Shown here one piece after another: positions 1-12,300 of a DNA stretch of 64,000 nucleotides. The notes beneath the pieces were generated by a model. That model searched no databases, had not been told where the DNA came from, and saw only the letters and a list, made by a program, of their open reading frames with translations. The position numbers were made by a program, and so were the translations under genes. This DNA is from Arachis hypogaea. Its lineage: Eukaryota > Streptophyta > Magnoliopsida > Fabales > Fabaceae. The DNA is taken from the NCBI RefSeq assembly GCF_003086295.3, contig NC_092051.1:17040940-17104939 (forward strand), given 5' to 3'. Position 1 is the stretch's first letter. Each line of letters opens with the position of its first letter.

Positions 1-463
1 CATCGGATCGGATCGGATATGATATCCGCACATTTTAGTGCCGGATCCGATCCGATCCGATTCGCACATTTGCGGATCGGATCGGATATCGGATATATCC
101 GTATAATTAAACCTTATCTTTTTAATCATATTTCTATGTAAAAGAATTCGATAAAAATATTTCTTTCATACTTTTAAACTTATTTATTCCTAAAATATTT
201 TTAATCAAACTCTCTCTAAATAACAAAAATAAAATAATCAATATATGAATAATAATTACTAACTAAAACATACAAACAAGTAAATATAATACCAAATATA
301 TATATATTTTATTTTTTAATTATTATAGTGCGGATCTGCGGATCCGCGGATCGGATACGCGGATGTAGAGCAAATATCCGCGATCCGATCCGCAAAGGGT
401 GCGGATCGGATGCGGATATTTACCGCAGATCTGCGGATACGATCCGATCCATGGACACCCCTA
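1..463. mobile_element. hAT-like repeat, right part, cut by the window edge
   Basis: The stretch is filled with inverted and direct copies of GGATCGGATC/ATATCCGC words at both ends (1-110 and 330-455) around an AT-rich core. It finishes with CCATGGACACCCCTA at about 449-463. That terminus is a common ending of non-autonomous hAT-like repeats in plants (family knowledge). The left end is outside the window, so no target duplication can be checked. The small open frame at 328-522 is built from the repeat and is not a gene. Confidence 0.5.
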
Positions 464-517
464 ATTTTCGGCCTCTACGTTGGGGGACCAAAATCATACT
501 TGATCCTATATTATTAC

Positions 518-649
518 TTTAAAGTGTATCAGTATACTGGTGTTTCAGTAATTTTTAACCGTTGATCTTAATTATATATTATATATATTTTTTATAATTA
601 AATCAATGGTTAAAAATCACTAAAACATCAATAAACCGATACACTTTAA
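518..649. mobile_element. Palindromic foldback MITE
   Basis: The left half begins TTTAAAGTGTATCAGTATAC and the right half ends with the near-complementary GGTTTATTG-type sequence closing in CGATACACTTTAAA. Nearly the whole 130 bp can fold into one imperfect hairpin: the AATTTTTAACCGTTGATC arm pairs with ATCAATGGTTAAAAATC. There is no coding capacity. The outer TTTAAA is itself palindromic, so a target duplication cannot be separated from the terminal repeat. The rest of 464-1116 is AT-rich with nothing recognisable. Confidence 0.6.
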
Positions 650-1116
650 ATTTTTTTCATTATTTAATCATATTATGTCTATACAAAAAATAAAACATTT
701 AAAAATATAGAATATAAATATTGGTAGGTTTATTTATGGCTTTGGGTGATAATATTCTCTTCTTTTTAAATCTTGCTGTCCTCAATAACGTACATGGTTT
801 TGGGTGTTATGAAGGTCTTTAAATTTTAATTGAATAAATAATAAAAAAGAGGATGAGACGATGCAATCTAATTAAAAGACAGTCCGGTGCACAAGCATCT
901 TGTCTTAACGCAGAATTCGAAAAAAAAAAAAAAATCGCACATTCAAAGAGTATAATATATGCACTCTCAATTGATAATGACAATAATGACTATTTTTACC
1001 GAATGCTAAAAAAAGATATATATCCCACTTACAATCCTAATAAATATACATGGCCATGAAATATGACTTGCTTATTATGTCTTAATGCAAAGTTATTAGA
1101 AATAAGAGATTAGCTA

Positions 1117-1650
1117 GTGTTCGGAAGCAGATACTAGGATGGGAACTGAAATTTAGTAATTTATTTAGAAATTAGAGACCGAAATTTATCGGACCACAAT
1201 GCCAATTCCTTTATTAATACTGTTATTAGTACCTTTAATAAAAATAGAGTTACCAGGAATTAAAATTTTTGGGGACAAAAATTAAAATTTTATTAATATT
1301 TATTTTTAAAATTATTTTCATTTAATTTTTTAAATTTTAAATCTAGTCCAAGAGAAGTTAAATTTTAAATCTAGTCCAATTTTTTCTTTTCCAACAAGAT
1401 ACTGAGATTCCAAATCTAGTCCAAGAGAAGTTAAATTTTAAATCTAGTCCAATTTTTTCTTGAGATTCCAAATCTAGTCCAATTTTCTTTTTTCCAACAA
1501 GATACTGAGTCGTCTCAGTTCTGCACATTTTACACCCAAAACACTAAGACATAATTTTACATATTTTACACCAAACGCAATACAAAAATTTAATTTAGTC
1601 CTAGTCTTTATTTCTCAATCTTTTTTTTAAATACAACCTTAGTGACAATA
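1117..1650. repeat. AT-rich MITE-like repeat with an internal tandem duplication
   Basis: The left part (GTGTTCGGAAGCAGATACTAG followed by GGAACTGAAATTTAG) and the reverse complement of the right part (GTTGTATTT...GACTAGGACTAAATT) look like distant terminal inverted repeats. Between about 1340 and 1510 the phrase AAATCTAGTCCAAGAGAAG with TTTTTTCTT and CAACAAGATACTGAG occurs in two to three tandem copies. No protein is encoded. The boundaries are approximate and the class is uncertain. Bases 1651-2308 hold no gene; the part nearest 2309 is probably the 3' UTR of the prefoldin gene. Confidence 0.35.
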
Positions 1651-2308
1651 AATTTAAATACTTTATACAAGGTCCTAACTGTCCCATGTTAACGGCGTAC
1701 ACAAAAGTAAGGTAAATTATTATTTTTAATCATGAAAAATTTAGTGCGAAGAATTCTAACAATGAAAAATATAAAATATATATCCACCAAAGATTGGAAT
1801 AATTAGACAAAACTAACCCAATCTTTTGATAGTTGTGATGTTAATGGAAGAGTTCAAGTCCAATTGTTGAAGATATCAATCAACTGAATTACTGACATGA
1901 AACGCCAACTTATATTTGTCTAAAAAACGTACCATTCAATGCTCGACACAATTTTTTATTTTATTTTATTTTTCTAAATGACAGCCACTTCTATCTCAAC
2001 AAGATTTAAGAGTAATGCAACTAAAACACATGCTGCACTCGCTGTTACTTATCCAAAGTGAGAGATTTTTTATAGTCATAATCAACAAAGGGGATTAAAA
2101 ATTTTCTTTAGGATCAACTAGAGAAGAAAATGTTAGAGAATAATGAAACCAAAGACATGTAGAAAAAGAGGTCCATTTCCAATAGAGTTCAAGCAAGAAA
2201 ATACTCTAAACATGAAATGAAATAAAACATGGGACAATCTGATTGAAAAATTCTCAAAGTCCAATAGAGTTCAAATCAACCCCAAAAGACCTATAAACAA
2301 GAAGGCTA

Positions 2309-3814
2309 CTAATCCTCCTCGAGATTGATCGAGTCCTTGAACTTCCCATACAAAATCTTCTTCAGTTCAGCCATCTGAGCAACCACAGATTGTTTCTCCT
2401 CGTCAAGCTTTGTCAGTTTCTGGCTTGTCACCTCTTTCATGTTTTCTATTCTATTCTCGACTTCATCCTTTGGCACATGTGCAAAGACCTCACCTATTTG
2501 AAACCGAACCACATCTTCATCTGTGAGAATCAACTCATTGCTCGCATCTTCCAAATTATCATTTGTTTCCTGTAGAAGAAATCATCCCGTTGCATTTGTA
2601 TCACGACATCAAAAACATGCCAACCAGGGGATTGCCTTTGCAAGAAGGTTGTATGGCTACAAAAATCAAACTAGGACAGGACTTGCAGAACAGAGGAGTT
2701 CATAAATTCCATATCTGATATACACAGTGTCACAACCAGTCGTCCACATACTTAATTTTAGAGGATATATAATGTAATAAGATTGAATATATTTTTCCTC
2801 TACCATTTCATATAATCTAATCGATTACTTAGGACTCTGTTGCTCTCAGTTTTGCATATTGGACAAACCGGCATGTTAGCCAATTGTTAATGAGTTTCAG
2901 GGGTAGGCAAAATGTTAAACCATTTCTCTTTTTTCTCTTTATTCAATTAGGCGCCTAGTTCTCCATAAAACTCATCACTAATGTATTCTCTGCAAGAGTG
3001 TACATTATCCAGGGATAGTATTGAATGTCAATATTGATACTGATCAATCCAGCTCTACTACGTCACTCATAACATTCTTGCCAAATGAAAACCAACACAC
3101 TTGCAAGTAAACTGCATTTTGCCCATAATTACACTCCACCAGTACCCCTAGATGTTCCATTTTGGTAGAGTAAAAAACTATTCTGGCTGAGGAAATATTA
3201 GGTTGCCTACATACTGGTTCTTACTTTGGGTGGATTGATCAAGTGGAAGAATCTTTTAAGAATATTAGTCATTCAGGGACCATTTTTGTGAGCAAATTAA
3301 TCAATCTTTAAAGATCAAAATTATGGTTTATTCTGCAAAGTCCTAGCTCCTAACTTATTATAGTGATGATTAAGGAATAAACTAAAACCCGGCCCTGTAA
3401 GTAAACAAGTAAATCAATGCATATCCTATGATTTCTTTTGTTCTTTCAATCCATTTCTACCATCAAGTTATAAACTATAAGGATGCATTTTAGTGCTTAT
3501 TCTACTCATATACTAACAACTAAACTCAAAACGGAGCTAAATAAACAAAAATAAAAATGAAAAATGAAAAGAAACAAAAAATTTGGTTACCTTGGCAATT
3601 TTGATCTCATCCTCGAGCTCATGAAAGCGATTGTTCAATCTTCCGAACTTATTGATGTTCTGCTGGTCCTCCCATGTCACTTCCGTGTCGGATCCTCCTT
3701 CCTTCAACGACGAAAAATGGAATATCATAAATTAGGAGGGAAAATAATAGAAAGAAGATTGTGATTCCAAGGAACATTGATTCGAAGCTAGGGATTTTTT
3801 ATTACCTGCTGCAT
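2309..3814 (-). CDS. PFD4: Prefoldin subunit 4 (beta-type prefoldin), three exons
   Basis: Prefoldin is a cytosolic hexameric chaperone that hands unfolded actin and tubulin to the CCT chaperonin; subunit 4 is one of its beta-type subunits. The exons on the minus strand are 3814-3806 (ATG CAG CAG), 3701-3591 and 2569-2309, all with GT-AG introns. They give a 126-residue protein, the usual size. The coiled-coil N-terminal part contains [12 protein letters not shown] and [14 protein letters not shown]. The central beta-hairpin region contains [18 protein letters not shown], the second helix runs through [20 protein letters not shown], and the conserved end is [10 protein letters not shown]. The second intron (2570-3590) is about 1 kb. 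The frame is closed and intact, so the gene looks functional. The start rests on the tiny first exon, which matches the MQQ start I recall for plant homologues. Confidence 0.93.
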
Positions 3815-4640
3815 GCTAATGACTCAATTTAGGGTTTCCTGATTCCGATCACAGTACGAGTTTCAGTACCACTGGGAGCTACTGTTGACAACTCTCGTTA
3901 ACTAAAATTGGAGTGAAGATATATTAAACACAAAAATGAGATACTTTTTTTTAGTTAATTAAATGTTTATAACAGTAATAAACACAAGATTAATCGAGTA
4001 TATTAGTATGTAATCGTTCTTTTTTGCTTGCTTTTGTTTAAAATGTCCAGAAACTAAAAGGTAAAATCAATAAAAGATCAAAAAAAGAAAAACACAATAT
4101 TGAAAAAGTTCATTTGATAAAAGGTTATATATTATACTTCATATCCAAAGTGGGGTGGGGGTGGGCATGGTTTGGATTTTTAAAAATCTAAACTACATCC
4201 ACTTTAAAACTAGTATTTTGGTTCGTGAAACCAAACTGGAACCGGATTAAAAAAGGAAATCGGTTCTAAATCGGTTTGGAAAAATTAAAACCGGTTTTTA
4301 ATATTCAAATCCGTTTTTATATTCAAACCGGTTTTAAATCCGGTTTTTTTAACACTAAATTTAAAATCCAGTTTTTTTTTGGAAATCCAGTTTCAAAACC
4401 AAATTTTTTAAGGGAAAGTATTCCATTGTACAAATATTCCATTGGCTCCCTAGCAGGACTCTTATTAACCTCAAAACCAGATTTTTTAACCTCGAAACTA
4501 GATTTTTTAACCAAAAATCCAGTTTTAAAACTAGTTTTTAGAAATCCAATTTTCAAACTATATTTTTTTTAAAAGTAAAATTAATACTAAAGTTTTTTTA
4601 AACTGTATAGGTTCATTACAACTAGGATTTGGTTCTTTAC
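3815..4640. other. Upstream region of PFD4 and degenerate AAACCGGTTT repeat
   Basis: Bases 3815-3900 are the probable 5' leader of the prefoldin gene. From about 4150, after GTGGGGTGGGGGTGGGCATGG, the sequence becomes a run of diverged AAAACCGGTTTT-like words in an AT-rich background up to 4632, where a hAT element has inserted. The G-rich start followed by GGTTTGGATTT resembles ends of non-autonomous repeats. A similar TTTGGTTTGGATTTTT tract occurs near 7365-7420, so one older element may span both, but I cannot define its ends. Confidence 0.3.
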
Positions 4641-6267
4641 CATAGTTATCCAAACCGAACCGGTAATTGATCCGTTCATATGACTGGGTTACTGGTTCAA
4701 CCGGTGGGTTGCTAATTCACCTGGTTGACCTGGTCATAATTAAATAAAAATATAAAATTATAAAAATAAAATTAAAATCAAAAGTTAAAACTTAAAATGT
4801 ATGTCTTCATAAATATATTAATAACAATCAAATATCAATTCTTAGACATAAATTATGCCAAAAAAAATAATAACTAGTCAATAGTGCAAAATACTTTCTC
4901 AATTTAAAGAACAAGAAAAACAAAAGATAACACAATTAGTAAATCAAATTCAAAAGGTGATCTGAAAGTCGGCATTTATATCTTCATAAAACAAATTTGA
5001 AGCTTGACCAACATTTCCTTCATTTTGATTTGCATCTATATCTACATTTGTGTATCTTTCACAAATCAATACCAAAAATAATTCATAATAATACAAACAG
5101 AAAGTATAGGACAACAGTTTAACTGAACAATTGCAGAGAGCATGAACCTCATTTTCAACAACAAATTCAACTATAATAATTTTTAGCAACAAATGATTTA
5201 TCTCAAGAGATGGTTTACAGATTTACAACAACAAAAAATTTAGAAAAGTGATTATTTCTTCAGGACAACAATAGATTCAATCTTCAATGATGATAATAAG
5301 TAACAAATTCAACATGATTTACAGATTTACAACAACAACAAAAAAATTAATTAAGTGATTATTCAGTAAAACAACAATGATTTTCGGCAACGAACAAACT
5401 TAAGCTAAGTGATTATTTTGGCAGTCAACAGCAAATTCAAGGTTCATAATAATCACTAACAAATTTTAGCAACACATTCAACGAACAGGGGGAACTCACC
5501 AAATCGGGTTGCGCGAAGGAAGCTGATGGCGAAGGAGAAGCTGACGGCAAGGCTCGAAGCAAGAAGACGACAACGAAGACCAGCCTACCGGGATCTGTTG
5601 CCTCTGCTACCGGCGACGAAGAGCGCAGGGAAGGGAGAGATCGAGACCAGGTGCGAGACAGAGACCGTGAGAAGCAACAAGACGACCACCACCACCACCC
5701 GAGGGACCAGATGTGGTTCCGTCTGCTTCTGCCGCCGGCGAAGCGAGCGCAGTGAAGGGAGAGCTTGACCTGACGAGAGCTTGACAGACTGGAGACGAGA
5801 GGTGAGAGATCGGAGATGAGACAAGCTGACGAGAGCTTCAGCTCGTGTGAGAGAATGACGAGAAACTGAGAAAGAGAGTCGAGAGAGGAGATAGCGTTGG
5901 GGGCCGGGGGTGTCAGCAATTAGGGATTCAGAGAGGGAAAGGGGAAGGAGGGGGGGCAATGGAACGACGCCGTTCATTTAAAAAAAAATCATGACCAGGT
6001 CCGGGTCAAATAAACCGGTCGGATCACCGGTTTTTGCGGAAAGGGGAAGGGGATGGAACGACGCCGTTCATTTAAAAAAAAATCATGACCAGGTCCGGGT
6101 CAAATAAATCGGTCGGATTACCGGTTTTTTCTGAAAAACCGGCCAGGTAAATCCGGATTCCAGCAGATTTGATGCACCGGTCCAACGAGTGGCTCGGTCC
6201 GATCAGATGACTGGGTGACTGGATTTCTGGTCGAATTGATCAGGTCGAGCCAGGTTTGATAACTATG
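4641..6267. mobile_element. Non-autonomous hAT element with GC-rich core
   Basis: The element starts CATAGTTATC and ends GATAACTATG, a perfect 10-bp terminal inverted repeat. It is flanked by TTCTTTAC (4633-4640) and TTCTTTAT (6268-6275), an 8-bp target duplication with one mismatch, as expected for hAT. Next to the ends lie ACCGGTTCAACCGGTGGG-like words. The interior has a GC-rich island (about 5490-5960) that yields overlapping open frames on both strands, none recognisable. A 94-bp tandem duplication starts at 5961 and again at 6055 (GGAACGACGCCGTTCATTT). I see no transposase, so the element is probably mobilised in trans or dead. Confidence 0.8.
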
Positions 6268-6275
6268 TTCTTTAT

Positions 6276-7114
6276 AAATCTAATGACAATAACTAATTTA
6301 TAATTCTATATAACATTTAATCATTCTCAAAATATCAAAAGGATGCCATCAGAAAATCTCTCTACAACAACAACCACAAAATATTAAAAGATGCCAACAA
6401 AATTATTGAACAATTACAACCTTTGAAAAAAATATATTTACAGATAACAAAATATATGTTTGTCATTTTAAAAGATAACAAAAGCTAAAAGTACAATATT
6501 TCCATGCTGAATCTTTTCTAGTTAAAACTGGAATGTGACCATTGGAAACATGGAAAATGACAATGTATTTAAGAATTAGAGTTTACAATATGACATACAT
6601 TAGCCAGATATGAATTTAAATAGCTCCTCTGAGTACAAACAAAATCAACTATAACCTGAAGGATAGGATAGCACATAAGTTCACGCAAAAATTCTACAAG
6701 AAAATATGCAGTAACTATGTTTGCAGCACCTTCTTCAAAATGGAACCATATTCTTTATTTCTTTTCAAATGAAAACAGATTTCAAATAAACCATAAACCA
6801 CAAGCAACTTCATATATAGTGCGCAATAAGTTTAACATGATCAATGAACATCTTACATACACCCTTTATGCCATCATATATAATCAAACAAAATTTTCAA
6901 AGGTTCCTGTTCTAATGTATTACAAAAAAATTTTCGTAGTGCTAAGATTAAGATCTCTAAATAGAGGAGCAAAAACCTCATCAAGTGAACTGAAATTATC
7001 AGCTATATAAGTGGGACTCTCAATTTGCTGAAAAGTTTCGCATTTGTTCTGCAGTCATAATTCTTCTATATATTTACCAAGAGGGAAGAGGCTGTGTTGT
7101 GTGTGTGAATTGGA
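6276..7114. other. AT-rich intergenic sequence, no gene seen
   Basis: This is plain AT-rich sequence. An open frame at 6717-7010 has no recognisable domain and no splice partner, so I treat it as chance. Confidence 0.4.
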
Positions 7115-7250
7115 CTCGGTCTTTTTTTTTTTTTTTTTGGTCAAGTGGATTGGACAATCTCTAATTCTAGATCTTAGATGGGATTTGAATTCAGATGCTT
7201 ATAAGAGGCATATAAATATGTCATTTATACTAGGCCTCTGTTACTATTCA
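7115..7250 (-). mobile_element. SINE-like retroelement, minus orientation, with poly(A) tail
   Basis: Read on the minus strand it has a box-A-like TAGTATAAATGACAT, then GAATTCAAATCCCATC as a box-B-like promoter element, then the 3' segment GATTGTCCAATCCACTTGACC, and ends in an 18-base A run (T run at 7122-7139). The 3' segment closely matches the end of the SINE at 22904-23081 (GGTTGTCCAATCCATTAGGC then A run), so the two share a family or tail. A target duplication was not found. Confidence 0.5.
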
Positions 7251-8299
7251 AAGTCTCAAATTAGGAATTTTTGCAAGTTTGGATCATAATTTGGATCTAG
7301 ATCTATATTCGGATTTGAATTATTTAAATAGTTGGATTAAAAAATCAAACCATAAAATAGATATAATTTGGTTTGGATTTTTTATTTAAAATTGGTTTTT
7401 TTTTTTTAAAATCCAAAATCTGAAATATTCTTTTGTACAGGCCTACCAACTAGTATGCTATTGTTTATATTTTGAATTTCTATAAAATATATGAAATTGA
7501 CATTTTAAATATTTGAAATACTTTTAACAATGGTCTGTTTTTTTTGGCGGAGAGGGGGGAGGTTGGGTGGGGTTGTTCAAGCCTTTAGTACTGTAAAATT
7601 ATTTAGGATTTTAAGTCCTAGGAAATATATAAATTTGGAGTTTTAAAACACTCAAGAAATGACTTGCTTTTATAGAAATTCCAAACCTTTAGAGCTATAA
7701 AATCACTTACGGCCTCAAATTCTAAAAAATTAAAGTATCTTTTTCGTTTCTAAATGTTTTTGAAAAATTTTAAAAATATTTTTAACGTTTTATTTGTTTT
7801 AATATTGTATCTAAGATTTCAAATATATTTTAATTTTAATTGTATTCTCTGTTAATAGTGATATAACAATTGAATGTTGATGTGTCACAAACACATGGCA
7901 ACTATTGGCTAAAGACACATCAGCATAGAATTACAATGTTATATGTTATTTTACCCAGGAGTCTAATTAAAATCTATTGAAATATTAGTGGTAAAATTAA
8001 AACTAAATATTAAAGATAAAATTAAAATAAAAAGTAAACTTTTAGGAAAAAAAATAATATTTATTATGCAAAATTTTTTTCTAATGAAAATCACATTGAC
8101 AATATCTTTAAAATATATAATTCTAATATAATAATATTTTTTATTAAAATTAAAAATTATGATATGTATCACATATACTTGTTAGTAAATTATATAAAAA
8201 TATATTTTTGAAGCATATCATTTTTATTATATAAAAATAACTTGAATACTTTTAAACATGTAGAGTGGATGAAAAATATTAATGCCTAATGTCTGTATA
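7251..8299. other. AT-rich intergenic sequence, no gene seen
   Basis: There is a TTTGGTTTGGATTTTT repeat remnant around 7365-7420 and a G-rich tract at 7540-7570. The rest is AT-rich with no supported feature. Confidence 0.35.
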
Positions 8300-8317
8300 G
8301 TCAATCATATTAACAAT

Positions 8318-8560
8318 GAGGTAATGTCCAAAATGATCTTTAAAATTCTCAACATGCTTTAATTTGATTCCTAACTTTTTAAAATGATCAAATAAATCTC
8401 CCAAGTTGTAAAACGTTAATCTCTACTAATCTCTTTATCAACTAACGTCTAAAAAGTGCTGATGTAAACGGTCAACTATCAATTTTATGGACTGTTAAAA
8501 CAAAAATAATATCATATAATATAAAAATATAACATTATATTAATAATTTCACTCTTAAAT
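8318..8560. repeat. Half of a long-TIR MITE (MULE-like) remnant
   Basis: The phrase GGTAATGTCCAAAATGATC continuing into TTTAATTTGATTCCTAAC resembles one long arm of the common legume MITEs whose ends read like GGTAAAG...GTCCCTAAACTTT, as seen complete at 50014-50384. A matching inverted arm was not found downstream, so this is a solo arm or a decayed copy. Bases 8561-9301 hold no gene except the probable 3' UTR of the PWWP gene near 9060-9301, which includes a short TGTAT pentamer run at about 9190-9210. Confidence 0.3.
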
Positions 8561-9301
8561 ATATTTTTTAAAACATGAACTGAACCCGGGTCAAAAATCA
8601 CAGCTAAAAAAAATAAACCCAAACTCAACAAAATAATGAAAATATATTTCTGGTCCAGGTTGAGTTTCAGACAAGGCTGAATCTTAAACAGCCCTACCTC
8701 CCTCTTCTCCCCGCCAACTTAAAGAATCCACATGCTGAGCAATATATGAACGGACTTGATTGATGTATAACAATCTTATAGTTGAATAACACTAACAGGT
8801 CTAGTTTGTCAAGTGAGGTTGCAGAGTTACACCGTCATTTAAGCATAATAATAGCATTGCAAATAAGAAACGTCATACAATCGTCATGTCAAACACAACG
8901 AGGACAGGGTGGGTAGGCAACACGAGTACATGAACATCTATATGCTGTTAGCGTTGTGATATAAACAAAATAACCTCAACCCTCCCAAATGATTTAGAAA
9001 AGTAAGAAAGCAAACAAAAAAGGAATCAAGTACTAAGACGGCTAATCTAAGAACAAGAAGATGCTACTTTCAATATGAGCGCATTTACAATTTAGAGCCC
9101 CTCAAAAACACCTCGCAAGTAAAACCAATCTTGGACAGCTCTCGGGCACCAACTCGGACTTCGCTAGTCCTCATTTCCATGGAGGAATGTTGTATTGTAT
9201 TGTATTGTATTCTTTGCATTAACATGTCATCCACAATCCGATTCGCCCGAATTTTGCGGCATTGGCTATGGCTTAACGTTGAATATTGTAGCATTTTTGT
9301 T

Positions 9302-12300
9302 TCAAAGAGGATGGTAAGGCACATAGCCTAATAAACCGGTCACGTTAGTCACAACATCGCTGCACCTCGTCAAGAGGCTAATCATCTGCTGCGATATATC
9401 AACTGTTGTAGCAGGTGCCGGTGCGGTGTTGTTTATAAAATTGGAAGTATTTCTGGGGTCCTTTGCCAATTCAGAATTATTCAAATTATGTTGGGGGGTT
9501 TTCATAAACTGAGTAGTAGCAGGGGGAGTGGGCAATAGAGGTGGTTGAGACGAGACCTTTTTACTATTAAAATCCATGGTTGGTCCAGCACCATCAGCAA
9601 AACTAGCATTGTTGATGTTGTTTCTATTACTTGTCACTAATTGCTCTCCCCTACTACTTTCCTCCCCACCTAACATGAATTTTACACGTGGGTTTCCTTT
9701 ACTACTACCTCCATTACCGGATACCTGCCCTGACTCCTCTCCAGTTGGTTTCTTCAGGCAGGACTTGAGCTGGATTACTGGCTGTGGAAGAGGTTGCTGC
9801 TGTCCCTGAGATGATATTGATGCTGGACGATGAACCACTGATGGATCCTTGACCCGAGGTATTTCATCGGCACCATCATCTGCCCTAGCTTTTGCAGCTT
9901 CAGAGACTTCGGGAGCAGAATCCCCATATTCCCGGAGAAAGCACCTCACACCCACATTTCCAAATAACGACTGGTTTGCCACAGAATATTTATAGGCAGC
10001 TTGAGCATCAGCCTTATGCAGAAATACAACACGGCATGTTGAGGACTTCCAAAATACACGGAAACCTGATTGATCCATTGGGCCAAAGCGGGCAAACCTT
10101 GCCTTCAACTCTGCAACAGACGGAAGAGATGTTTGTGGAGGAAACTTCATCACCAGTATGGTGGGCTCGACTGCCTTAGCAGCACGCTCCACTTTTCTGG
10201 CAAAATCTGATTTCGCTACCTTGGCTGGAGCCTGGGGTATGGATTCTTTTACTTCTCGTCGGGTTTCAGAAGTTTTCTGACTGGCCACTCCCTTCTCTGC
10301 AGCTAGTGTCTTTAAATGCTTGATTTTCTTCAACCTCTTTGCAGCAATTTCCTCCTGACGATCAGAGGGGCCCCTTTTCCGCCCAGATTTTGTAGGATCA
10401 TCAGACCGAACAATTTGTTTTACAGGTTTTACAGGTGGTGAGGCTCTGACATGATCGTCAGGGCTGACAGATGCCCCAGCACTCAAAGGAGACTTAGAAG
10501 CACGAGCTTCAGGCGCTTCATTCTCTGCTGGTGGTGATAAAATCAAGCTTTTTTGGTAAACAAGAGACCTGAACCGCAAAAAGAACTGTCGAACAGCCGC
10601 AGGGATCTTTCTTTCGGCACCGTGAAAAGGATCCAAAGCAAGAGCTTGCAGATCACCCAAAAGTTGTGGCAATTCGAAACTAACATCTCCTGTGGTATCT
10701 ATGGGGGGCAAATTGTTGGTACTATCACCTATCTGCATCTGTTCCTGAAAATCCTCTCTCTTAGTCACGATTGGGACAGATTTTCCAGAAGTAGAATGCT
10801 TCTCCAAGTATCCTGACGTAGGTTTTAAGTTGACATCCTTTTTCTTTTTCTTCTTTTTCTCCCCAATAGCAGAAGTCTTCAAGTCATCAGCAGGTCGCTT
10901 ATGACCTTTCAGCTTCTTTGCTTTACCAACTTCGAGATGCTTTGCTCCAGCTGTCAAACTCACATTATTTTCACTTTTAACTTGATGTGTACCATTTCCT
11001 CCATCAGCAAGAGTCGGAAGACCTTTCTCTTTTTGCTTATGATCTTCACTTTGTCCCAACAGTTCTACATTCCCATCATGTTTGACCTCAACAGGAATTT
11101 GGCTCCCCAGATGACAATTCTGAGATTTTTCATCAACTGTGCTTGGCAATACCATGTCTCCCGACCTACCCATGCTTTTACTCGAAATATTTTCTTGTTC
11201 AAAGTTGTGTGCCACTCCTTCAGAAGATCCCTTCATCTTGTCAAGATGAGACTTTGGATCTGATGAAATGACTTGGGATGCAAGAGAAACCCCATCTGTT
11301 TGGGCCTGACTTATCACAGCTTCTTTGGCATCTGAAGTTACAATTGCACCATCATGGCTAAACAATCCTGTGCCTTCTCGCTTCTCTAAATTATGAGGCA
11401 CTGGAGGCAAAGCTGGAGCCCTTTTCTGCAACACATAACGACTGGCTACATCAGGTGTTTCTTCAGTGTATGCCAACTGCGGAGAGTTACTTGAATCATC
11501 CCGCCGCTTAAAAAGGTACCTATCCTTTTTAGAAGTGTCCTTAACTTTTACAGATTTGCCAGTGGTCTTCCCACCACCCAGAGCTTCTGCTATCACCATT
11601 GGACCACTTAAAGGAGCTGCAGAACAGAACAAAAAGCCATAAATAAAAGAAGACATCGTACCACTCACATATGAGATGGATACAAACTTGATAGGCAAAA
11701 CCAGTATGATATTTTATGCATTGACATGTATATAATATGAAGGAGATAAATTACAATAACCAATCATGTAAATATAAATTGAAGTCAAATTAAAAAACCT
11801 GCAAAATGCAATCATCCACATTACCATGATGTTAGGTAGAAAAATAGGAAGATGTAACTTTTGCAAGGATGCCAAAAATTTTTAATCATATTACGAATAT
11901 TCTCTGATCCCAAGACAGTTGCATCAAAGTGATAAGGGACAACAAAGGCAACCAAATACGATCAACAGTTTGGATCAGGTGACACCATTAAACTATATAA
12001 AAACCATATTAAATAAAACCTTGTAGAGTCACTGAGTGAGGTATAGCATAATAGTCTCCAAGAGTCTCTTCTTCCTTCATCCCCTTTAGTTGGACTATAT
12101 TCTATTCTCTCCATTTTCCCTTGGAAGTCTCACAAGGTCAAAATACCTCGCCTTTGTGAGAATTTTCATCATCCTTTTATGTCATCTAGAGGAGCTACCA
12201 ACTGTCCCAAATGCATTCTTCATAAATCTCTGCCTTGGGCATTCACTCATCCACCTCAATTTTCTTCCTAACTTTATCATCCCTATAATGGGGTGTATCA

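Noticed and set aside
5437..5977. Two large overlapping open frames in a GC-rich island
   Set aside because: High GC content lowers stop frequency; the frames lie within a hAT element and show only Ser/Leu/Arg-rich low complexity.
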